A stretch of 10,805 nucleotides of DNA, from assembly GCA_002317145.1 (NCBI GenBank), contig DCIT01000047.1:11393-22197 (forward strand). The letters are read 5' to 3'. Source of the DNA: Caryophanales bacterium UBA1719 (GTDB lineage Bacteria; Bacillota_I; Bacilli_A; RFN20; CAG-826). Below, piece by piece: positions 6,038 to 10,805 of the stretch (position 1 is the stretch's first letter; the number at the start of each line of letters is the position of its first letter). Made by a program: the position numbers and the translations under genes. The notes under the pieces were generated by a model. It was given only the letters and a program-made list of their open reading frames with translations. It did no database searches and had not been told where the DNA came from.

Positions 6038-7453
6038 TTATTTATTTCTACTTTCTTGTAATTTAATTAATGCTTTAAAATAATTTACCGCACCTGGGAG
6101 AGCAGTTATATATAATTGTTCATCTATTCCATGGATTCCTTTTATTTGATCTTTACCAAAGAAAATAGGAGAGAATCTCACACAACTATCAGAAACTGAT
6201 TCAAAGAATCTAGCATCTGTACAGGCAGTCACTACATTAGGCAACACACATACATCAGGGAATATTTTATTAATTGTATCTACAGTCATTTTATAAGCCT
6301 CACCAGATAAATCTAATGACTTAGAGTAATCATTACCAGATATAAAAGTTGTCTCAATATTATATTTATTTGCTAATTCTATAAGTATCTTATTTGATTC
6401 ATCTTTTCCTTGATGAGGAGCATATCTTAAATTAGCGGTTACCCAAGCTTCTTGAGGAATAACATTATATCCTTCACTACCATGCTGCATTGTAAAACAA
6501 ATAGTAGTCTTTAATATTGCTGAAGTTTGTCCGCCTGATTTACTCATAACATATTTAATTAAAGGTCTAAATAACCAGAGATTATGGAACAATAATCTTA
6601 AAGAAAATTTATCAACATAAGGTGCTAAATTATTTAACATCACACATACTTCTTTTGATAGCTTAGCTTTAAATATATTCTTAGTCTCTACTTCGTGAAT
6701 AAAACTAGATAATCTACTAATAGGAGTATCTTTTTTTGGAGCAGAAGAATGCCCGCCATTACCTCTAGCGGTAAATTTTAAATCCCCAATGCCTTTTTCA
6801 TATATACCTACTGCCGCAAATGCTCCTTTAACTCCTGGAATAGGATCTTCAATAATCGCGCCACCTTCATCAGATAACATAAAGAATCTAATATTATGAT
6901 CTTTAAAGTATTTAACCATCTTAGGCGCGCCATCTCCGCCAAACTCTTCTGTGCAACTGCTACCTAAATAAACATCACATTTAGGTTGATATCCTTCTAA
7001 TAATAATTCCTCTACAGCTTGATAAAAAGAAAATATCCCACATTTAACATCCATTGTCCCTCTACCATGAATGATATCTTCTTTTATTACTCCAGAGAAA
7101 GGAGGATATTTCCACTCTCCAGTCGCTTCTACAACATCTTGATGAGATATTAATATAATTGGTTTTAAACTAGAATCCTTTCCTTTCCATTTCATGATGA
7201 GATTTCCGTCTATCTCAATCTTCTCTAAGTGTTTAAAGACATTAGAAAACTCTTTCTCTAATACTTTATGGAAACCTCTAAATTTCTCTACTTGAGATTT
7301 ACCTCTAATAGAAATAGTCTCATATTGAATTAACTTAGATAATTTATCTCCATATTCTTTACTTTTTAATTTATCACTTGATAAAGAATAACTAGATACT
7401 TTTCTTTTAAGCAACAAAGTTCTTATAATAGCTATTATTAATAATGTAATCAT
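6038..7453 (-). CDS. M20 family zinc metallopeptidase (carboxypeptidase/PM20D1-like)
   Basis: The 471-residue protein belongs to the di-zinc M20 peptidases, which cleave peptides or acyl-amino acids from the C-terminal or acyl side. The metal ligands and catalytic residues are in order: LISHQDVV (His104), GRGTMDVK (Asp135), CTEEFGGDG (catalytic Glu169 with Glu170), LSDEGG (Asp195) and GIHGIDEQ (His441). The lid domain contains RGNGGHSSAP (230-239), with the conserved His235. A short hydrophobic N-terminus (MITLLIIAIIRTLLLKRK) looks like a membrane anchor, as in PM20D1 and yeast CPS1, so it may act outside the membrane; topology is inferred. No Shine-Dalgarno site precedes the ATG, but TAAAAT stands 6 bases upstream. 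The DUF3800 gene begins 55 bases after its stop. Substrate is unknown. Confidence 0.92.
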   Translation of the reverse strand: MITLLIIAIIRTLLLKRKVSSYSLSSDKLKSKEYGDKLSKLIQYETISIRGKSQVEKFRGFHKVLEKEFSNVFKHLEKIEIDGNLIMKWKGKDSSLKPIILISHQDVVEATGEWKYPPFSGVIKEDIIHGRGTMDVKCGIFSFYQAVEELLLEGYQPKCDVYLGSSCTEEFGGDGAPKMVKYFKDHNIRFFMLSDEGGAIIEDPIPGVKGAFAAVGIYEKGIGDLKFTARGNGGHSSAPKKDTPISRLSSFIHEVETKNIFKAKLSKEVCVMLNNLAPYVDKFSLRLLFHNLWLFRPLIKYVMSKSGGQTSAILKTTICFTMQHGSEGYNVIPQEAWVTANLRYAPHQGKDESNKILIELANKYNIETTFISGNDYSKSLDLSGEAYKMTVDTINKIFPDVCVLPNVVTACTDARFFESVSDSCVRFSPIFFGKDQIKGIHGIDEQLYITALPGAVNYFKALIKLQESRNK

Positions 7454-7498
7454 GTATTTATTTTAAATTAATTTAAAAAAATATATTAAAATTATTTC
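7454..7498. promoter_or_regulatory. overlapping back-to-back promoters of the M20 peptidase and glycerate kinase genes
   Basis: The 45-base gap between two divergent ATGs is A/T only apart from its two end bases. Each strand has TAAAAT exactly 6 bases before its ATG: 7465-7460 on minus, 7487-7492 on plus. Neither gene has a Shine-Dalgarno site, so both messages are predicted to be leaderless. The -35 position of each promoter falls on the -10 of the other, so polymerase binding may be mutually exclusive. Confidence 0.6.
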
Positions 7499-8596
7499 AT
7501 GAAGAAAATAATAGTCATCTCTGATTCATTCAAAGGAACATTAAGTTCTTCTAATATAATTAATATATTTAATAAAGTAATTAAAAAGAAATATCCTAAA
7601 TGTAAGGTAATAGGAATTAGAATTGCTGACGGAGGAGAAGGAACAGTAGAATGTCTATCCTCTATATTAAAAGGAAAAATAATTAAAGTTAATTCATATA
7701 ACGCCTTTCATAAAAAGATTATCGGTAAATATTTATTAACCTCTAATAAAGTAGCGATTATTGAAATCGCATCTAGCTCTAAATTAATTGAATCTCATAA
7801 AAAAGTTGGAATAGCTTCAACCTATGGAACCGGACTAGAAATACTAGATGCGATTAAAAAAGGTGCTAAGACAATAATTATTGGATTAGGAGGAAGCGCT
7901 ACTAATGATGTTGGACTAGGAGCCACCATCCCTTTAGGAGCGAAATATTTTACTAAATCTAATAAAGAATTTATTCCAACTGGAATCTCATTAAATAAAG
8001 TTGATCATATCGACTTAACTAAATTTAAGAAAACTATTAAAGGAATCAACTTTATTGGAATGAGTGATGTAAATAACATTATGTTTGGTAAGAGTGGAGC
8101 ATCGTATATATTTGGACCGCAAAAAGGAGCGGACTCTAAGTTAGTGAAACTCTTAGATAATAATGTTAGATACATCAATAAATTATTTATTAGATATTTA
8201 CATAAGGATGTCTCTAATATTAAAGGCAGTGGAGCAGCAGGGGCTTTTGGAGCATCTTTACTAGCTTTATATAATGCTAAGTTAGAAAGTGGAATATCTA
8301 CCTTACTTAAATTAACGGATTTTGAAAATAAGTTAAATGGTTGTGATTATGTATTTACGGGAGAAGGGAAGTTTGATTCTCAATCTCTTAATGGTAAAGC
8401 AATAGATGGTATATCTAAAGTATGTAAGAAACATAAAGTACCTTGTATTGTTATATGCGGAAGAGTAGATCTTAAAGTAAAGAATACTAAAAGAGTAGAT
8501 AAGATATATACGATTAATAATAATGAGAAATCTTTTAGCGAGATGAAAAAGAACGCTAAAAGAAATTATGAAAGAACGTTAAATAAAATTATTTAA
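7499..8596 (+). CDS. glxK: glycerate kinase (GlxK/GarK type)
   Basis: This cytoplasmic enzyme phosphorylates D-glycerate with ATP, feeding it into lower glycolysis as 2- or 3-phosphoglycerate. Family motifs are present throughout: ISDSFKGTLSS (7-17), RIADGGEGT (41-49), GLGGSATNDVGLG (129-141), MSDVNN (188-193, in place of the commoner CDVTNPL form), GPQKGA (206-211), GSGAAGAFGA (243-252) and FTGEGKFDSQS (286-296). The 365-residue length is close to the usual 375-380. It is a single gene, divergent from the M20 peptidase, with no adjacent serine- or glyoxylate-pathway genes to suggest its glycerate source. Its TAA stop overlaps that of the convergent lipoprotein gene by 8 bases (8589-8596), and no terminator hairpin is seen there. 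The symbol is given by family; the product isomer is not determined. Confidence 0.94.
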   Translation: MKKIIVISDSFKGTLSSSNIINIFNKVIKKKYPKCKVIGIRIADGGEGTVECLSSILKGKIIKVNSYNAFHKKIIGKYLLTSNKVAIIEIASSSKLIESHKKVGIASTYGTGLEILDAIKKGAKTIIIGLGGSATNDVGLGATIPLGAKYFTKSNKEFIPTGISLNKVDHIDLTKFKKTIKGINFIGMSDVNNIMFGKSGASYIFGPQKGADSKLVKLLDNNVRYINKLFIRYLHKDVSNIKGSGAAGAFGASLLALYNAKLESGISTLLKLTDFENKLNGCDYVFTGEGKFDSQSLNGKAIDGISKVCKKHKVPCIVICGRVDLKVKNTKRVDKIYTINNNEKSFSEMKKNAKRNYERTLNKII

Positions 8597-9026
8597 TAGT
8601 TACTTCTACTGGGTCTTTGTCTTCAGTTGGCATTACGACATCACCGAAATAATATTTATCCCCAGGTTTTTCTCCAAGTTTATATTTAAATGCAACAAAA
8701 ATTCCGCCTAATTTATCAGTTGCTGCAGTTACTTCGGTTGTAGTCGATCCATAAGTTTTATTATCAAGATTAACATTAACTAGAAAGCATTCTGGAGTAA
8801 CTTTAGTTTCGCCATTCTTAGCATAAAAATTAGATGTGGTTAATTTTCTATCTTTACCATCTCTTTTCTGAACGTTATATTGCATCGCCCAATAAGTATC
8901 GCCTTTTTCTTTTGAACACTCAAAGACATCGTAAGCAATGTGAGCTCTGTACTTTGTTTGATTATTACAACTTGCAGCAAATGCAATGCAAGGAATTAAT
9001 AATCCTAATTTCATTAAACTTTTCAT
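8589..9026 (-). CDS. small lipoprotein, probable Ig-like (DUF4352-type) outer domain
   Basis: The 145-residue protein starts with a basic residue pair and a hydrophobic stretch (MKSLMKLGLLIPCIAFAASC), ending in a lipobox-like AASC with Cys20 as the likely lipidated residue, so the mature part should be tethered outside the membrane. The body is rich in beta-forming residues. The segment LTTSNFYAKNGETKVTPECF resembles the strand-turn-strand region of DUF4352-like lipoprotein domains and aligns with the neighbouring lipoprotein at 9125. A good Shine-Dalgarno site (AAGGAGA at 9040-9034) stands 7 bases before the ATG, and TATAAT lies at 9063-9058. The function is unknown; family assignment rests on pattern resemblance only. 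Confidence 0.82.
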   Translation of the reverse strand: MKSLMKLGLLIPCIAFAASCNNQTKYRAHIAYDVFECSKEKGDTYWAMQYNVQKRDGKDRKLTTSNFYAKNGETKVTPECFLVNVNLDNKTYGSTTTEVTAATDKLGGIFVAFKYKLGEKPGDKYYFGDVVMPTEDKDPVEVTIK

Positions 9027-9057
9027 AAATAATTCTCCTTATTTATTTATATTGTAT

Positions 9058-9099
9058 ATTATACCAAAATCTTATTATGTTTATTTTTTTATGTATAAT
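9058..9099. promoter_or_regulatory. divergent -10 elements for the two lipoprotein genes
   Basis: TATAAT occurs on the minus strand at 9063-9058 and on the plus strand at 9094-9099, 30 bases apart and facing outwards. Each is followed by a short leader with a strong Shine-Dalgarno site. The -35 regions are weak and overlap in the shared interval. Confidence 0.55.
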
Positions 9100-9124
9100 T
9101 AATATATATAAGAGGAGATTAATT

Positions 9125-9553
9125 ATGAAATTTTCAAGAACTATATTATTAGCAAGTACGGCATTGCTATGCGGTGCATGCACGTCACACACATTAGAAA
9201 CTACTGTGAAAATGGGTGGTAGTCAATCTTTTGGCTCAAGTTGCAAATATAATAATGAGTATTACACTTCAGTAGATTATACTTTTAGTGCTGTTGATGA
9301 CGGATATACATTAAAACCTGAATACTTTTCAATTAAATCAGATGGAGAAACTTTTAAAGGTTTAAACTTTATTACAAAGATGCAAGATGCAACTGTTGTT
9401 GCTACTGTTGCTTCTAGTATTAAATTAACAACTTCTGTTACGGTAATGTATGATGGTAAATTAAGTTACGAAACTAAAGATCAAATAGGCACAATTAATA
9501 GCACAACAAATATTAAACCTAATGTAAAGACTGATATTACTTTTAAGTGGTAA
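9125..9553 (+). CDS. small lipoprotein, probable Ig-like (DUF4352-type) outer domain
   Basis: The ATG at 9125 is preferred over an upstream in-frame ATG at 9077 because AGAGGAG (9111-9117) lies 7 bases before it, TATAAT (9094-9099) falls inside the longer version, and it gives a clean signal: MKFSRTILLASTALLCGAC with Cys19 after LCGA, a typical lipobox. The 142-residue product should be anchored on the outer face of the membrane. The mature part is beta-rich, with TLKPEYFSIKSDGETFKG as its most family-like stretch, matching LTTSNFYAKNGET in the divergent neighbour; both then have a similar run ending in a strand and GKL/YKL. The two are probably paralogues. No enzymatic motif is visible. tRNA-Leu follows after 51 bases. 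Confidence 0.82.
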   Translation: MKFSRTILLASTALLCGACTSHTLETTVKMGGSQSFGSSCKYNNEYYTSVDYTFSAVDDGYTLKPEYFSIKSDGETFKGLNFITKMQDATVVATVASSIKLTTSVTVMYDGKLSYETKDQIGTINSTTNIKPNVKTDITFKW

Positions 9554-9564
9554 TACTAATTTAA

Positions 9565-9593
9565 TTGATAATTGAATAAGTTTAATTTATTAT
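9565..9593 (+). promoter_or_regulatory. tRNA-Leu promoter
   Basis: TTGATA (9565-9570), 17-base spacer, TATTAT (9588-9593). Initiation near 9600 would leave about 5 bases before the mature tRNA at 9605. Confidence 0.75.
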
Positions 9594-9604
9594 CTTTTGT
9601 TGAT

Positions 9605-9687
9605 GGGCCTATGGCGGAACTGGTAGACGCGTTGGACTTAGAATCCAATGGGAAACCGTACAGGTTCAAGTCCTGCTAGGCCCACCA
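9605..9687 (+). tRNA. tRNA-Leu (anticodon UAG)
   Basis: The 83-base class II tRNA has the acceptor GGGCCTA/TAGGCCC, discriminator A and encoded CCA, the Leu-like D-arm GCGGAACTGGTAGACGC, an anticodon stem TTGGA/TCCAA around CTTAGAA (anticodon TAG at 9639-9641), a short variable arm (TGGGAAACCGT) and T-loop TTCAAGT. It reads CUA and, by wobble, other CUN codons. The outermost T-stem pair is A-C (9660 with 9676), an unusual mismatch. It has its own promoter and terminator. Confidence 0.97.
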
Positions 9688-9699
9688 AATAATATAAAT

Positions 9700-9723
9700 A
9701 CTAGCTTAGGCTAGTTTTTTTTG
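9700..9723 (+). terminator. intrinsic terminator of tRNA-Leu
   Basis: ACTAGC-TTAG-GCTAGT forms a 6-bp hairpin followed by a run of T. It starts 12 bases after the CCA end. Its T tract runs into the first arm of the inverted repeat at 9721. Confidence 0.88.
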
Positions 9724-9760
9724 TACTACTATATTGTAAATTATAATAAAAGTAGTACAA
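9721..9760. repeat. 10-bp perfect inverted repeat over the promoter of the 9768 operon
   Basis: TTGTACTACT (9721-9730) and AGTAGTACAA (9751-9760) are exact inverse copies separated by 20 bases. The right arm covers the -10 element. Arm centres are 30 bases apart, close to three helical turns, which fits a dimeric repressor bound on one DNA face. This is consistent with autoregulation of a toxin-antitoxin-like operon; the regulator is inferred. Confidence 0.65.
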
Positions 9761-9761
9761 T
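9734..9761 (+). promoter_or_regulatory. promoter of the 9768-10728 operon
   Basis: TTGTAA (9734-9739), 16-base spacer, TACAAT (9756-9761), then 6 bases to the ATG at 9768. No Shine-Dalgarno site is present, so a leaderless message is predicted. Confidence 0.55.
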
Positions 9762-9767
9762 AATGAT

Positions 9768-10079
9768 ATGAGTGTTGTAGAATTAGTTTTAAAAGAAGAA
9801 GTTGATAGACTCAAGTTGGCACTCCAACGTTATGAGAAGATGTTAGAATCTTTACCTAAGGGATATATATTCATTAGGAAAGTAAATAGCAATTGTTTTG
9901 TTTATAGAAAAAAGAAAGTTAACGGGAAAGTTATATCAGAATATATCGGGAAGGAAGGATCTGATAAAGCAAATAAAGCTATAGAAGATGCAAAAGAATA
10001 TAAAAGAATTAAAAGTAATATTAGAATTGCAAAAAACGAATTTAATAAATTAAGGAGAATTTATAAAATTTATGATTAA
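9768..10079 (+). CDS. small DUF6788-like protein, candidate antitoxin partner
   Basis: The 103-residue protein has an N-terminal helix likely to form a coiled coil (ELVLKEEVDRLKLALQRYEK, residues 5-24), then LPKGYIFIRKVNSNCFVYRK (29-48) and KVISEYIGKEG (54-64), a pattern of short strands ending in YIGK, then a basic helical C-terminus. The LPKG ... YIGK layout resembles DUF6788-type proteins, which I recall from similar two-gene arrangements; this is from memory. The charged, helical and beta-hairpin mix would suit nucleic-acid binding. Its end overlaps the next gene by 8 bases, so the two are translationally coupled. The start at 9768 has TACAAT 6 bases upstream and no Shine-Dalgarno site. 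An antitoxin or autorepressor role is an inference from context. Confidence 0.72.
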   Translation: MSVVELVLKEEVDRLKLALQRYEKMLESLPKGYIFIRKVNSNCFVYRKKKVNGKVISEYIGKEGSDKANKAIEDAKEYKRIKSNIRIAKNEFNKLRRIYKIYD

Positions 10080-10728
10080 AAACGAAGACAAATTAAAACA
10101 ATTACTAAATACATTTAACGAAGAAGGGATATTAGACAAAATTATAATAATAGGTTCTTGGTGCCAGTATTTTTATGAGAGATATTTTCCTAATTTTAAA
10201 GCTTTCTTTATGACTACTGATATAGACTTCTATGTTCCTAACACAAATAAAATTATTGAAAAGAATTCATTAATAAAATCATTAAAAAATATAAATTATG
10301 ATATGTTTGAAGATGTCTTAACAAATAAGAGTAAATTTCAAAGTCCTGATGGATTTGAATTAGAGTTTTTAACTAGTTTAAAAAGAAATGATGTTGCTAC
10401 TATAGAGTTGGGCAATACAAATATATATGCTGAGACATTGCCTTATGTAGATGTATTTAACACTAACTATGAAATAATCAATTATGAAGGTCTATTAGTT
10501 AAAGTTGCAACGCCCGCTTCTTATGTCATACAAAAATTGTTAATTAATGAAAAAAGAGAAATTAAAAGTTCTAAAGATTTAAATTCGATTAATCATTTAT
10601 TAGTGTTTATTAAAGAAGATTATACACAATTAGAAGAACTTAAAAGTTTATACGATTCTTTACCACCTAAATGGAAAGTTAAAATAAACTCTACGTGTGA
10701 TAAAAATAATATAAAACTCTTTTATTAA
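10072..10728 (+). CDS. GSLPIN-type nucleotidyltransferase, candidate toxin or defence effector
   Basis: The 218-residue protein has the core of a DNA polymerase beta-like nucleotidyltransferase: IIIIGSWCQYFYERYF (24-39), where GSW begins the nucleotide-binding helix, and MTTDIDFYV (47-55) with the metal-binding pair Asp50 and Asp52; FELEFL (95-100) can supply the third acidic residue through Glu98. The C-terminal part (YVIQKLLINEKREIKSSKDLNSI) matches the helical KLL...R...KDL region of AbiEii-like and GSLPIN proteins. Enzymes of this type transfer nucleotides to tRNA, RNA or protein, and several act as toxins with a small upstream partner. AAGGAG (10052-10057) lies 14 bases before the ATG, a long spacing, and the start overlaps the end of the upstream gene. 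Target and toxicity are not shown by sequence. Confidence 0.8.
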   Translation: MIKNEDKLKQLLNTFNEEGILDKIIIIGSWCQYFYERYFPNFKAFFMTTDIDFYVPNTNKIIEKNSLIKSLKNINYDMFEDVLTNKSKFQSPDGFELEFLTSLKRNDVATIELGNTNIYAETLPYVDVFNTNYEIINYEGLLVKVATPASYVIQKLLINEKREIKSSKDLNSINHLLVFIKEDYTQLEELKSLYDSLPPKWKVKINSTCDKNNIKLFY

Positions 10729-10786
10729 ACTTATTGTTTAATATTGTGCTATTATTTATCTCGTATAAATATAAGGAGTATTTCAA

Positions 10787-10805
10787 ATGGGAAAAATATT
10801 ATATA
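10787..10805 (+). CDS. start of an unidentified gene (cut by the window end)
   Basis: ATG at 10787 follows AAGGAG (10773-10778) at 8 bases. Only about six codons (MGKILY) are inside the window, too few to name the product. TATAAA at 10764-10769 may be its -10 element, which would separate it from the nucleotidyltransferase operon. Confidence 0.6.

Noticed and set aside
8834..9028. Plus-strand open frame of 64 codons opposite the 8589-9026 lipoprotein
   Set aside because: It is antisense to a gene with a signal peptide, lipobox and Shine-Dalgarno site, and has no features of its own.
9077..9124. Longer N-terminus for the 9125 lipoprotein from the ATG at 9077
   Set aside because: That start has no ribosome binding site, would include the promoter TATAAT, and would place 16 extra residues before an already complete signal peptide.
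1..10805. CRISPR array, insertion sequence or prophage
   Set aside because: No regularly spaced direct repeats, transposase, integrase or phage structural genes are present.
1..10805. Mollicutes code with TGA read as tryptophan
   Set aside because: Genes are full length under the standard bacterial code and tryptophan is written TGG in the proteins examined; no gene needs TGA readthrough.

Overview
The window is a roughly 30% G+C, tightly packed stretch that looks like the chromosome of a low-GC Gram-positive bacterium, in the Bacilli/Erysipelotrichia/Mollicutes range. The signs are a cysS-rlmB-sigma gene order that recalls the Bacillus cysS-mrnC-rlmB-yacP-sigH block, lipoproteins with a lipobox, tRNAs with encoded CCA, U-tract terminators and short intergenic gaps. 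Tryptophan is encoded by TGG, and all full-length genes stop at TAA or TAG, so nothing calls for a code other than table 11. I cannot name the species.

Layout. 1-2034 (+): the C-terminal half of cysteinyl-tRNA synthetase, the rRNA 2'-O-methyltransferase RlmB, and a divergent SigH-like sigma factor whose only well-placed start codon is ATA. 2042-2491 (-): a C_GCAxxG_C_C redox family protein, divergent from 2559-3815 (+), an unrecognised single-pass membrane protein. 3822-5125 (+): tRNA-Arg(CCU), a family 2 glycosyltransferase, and tRNA-Ala(GGC) with its own promoter and terminator. 5131-5250 (-): a probable unidentified structured small RNA with its own promoter and terminator. 5287-5982 (-): a DUF3800-type gene interrupted by one in-frame TAG. 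6038-7453 (-): an M20 metallopeptidase, back to back with 7499-8596 (+), glycerate kinase. 8589-9026 (-) and 9125-9553 (+): two divergent small lipoproteins that look like paralogues. 9605-9723: tRNA-Leu(UAG) and its terminator. 9768-10728 (+): a two-gene overlapping operon of a small DUF6788-like protein and a GSLPIN-type nucleotidyltransferase, a plausible toxin-antitoxin or defence pair. 10787 to the end: the start of another gene.

How it works together. The first block is translation and transcription housekeeping. The rest is a mosaic of single metabolic, envelope and accessory genes separated by single tRNAs. Two themes recur. First, several genes have no Shine-Dalgarno site but carry a TATAAT/TAAAAT/TACAAT hexamer 6-7 nt before ATG, which predicts leaderless mRNAs, while the lipoproteins and a few others have strong Shine-Dalgarno sites. 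Second, all three tRNAs are followed by the same ten bases, AATAATATAA. The items most worth a second look are the unidentified RNA near 5131-5250, the amber-split DUF3800 gene, the ATA-started sigma factor, and the 9.7-10.7 kb gene pair with an inverted repeat over its promoter.
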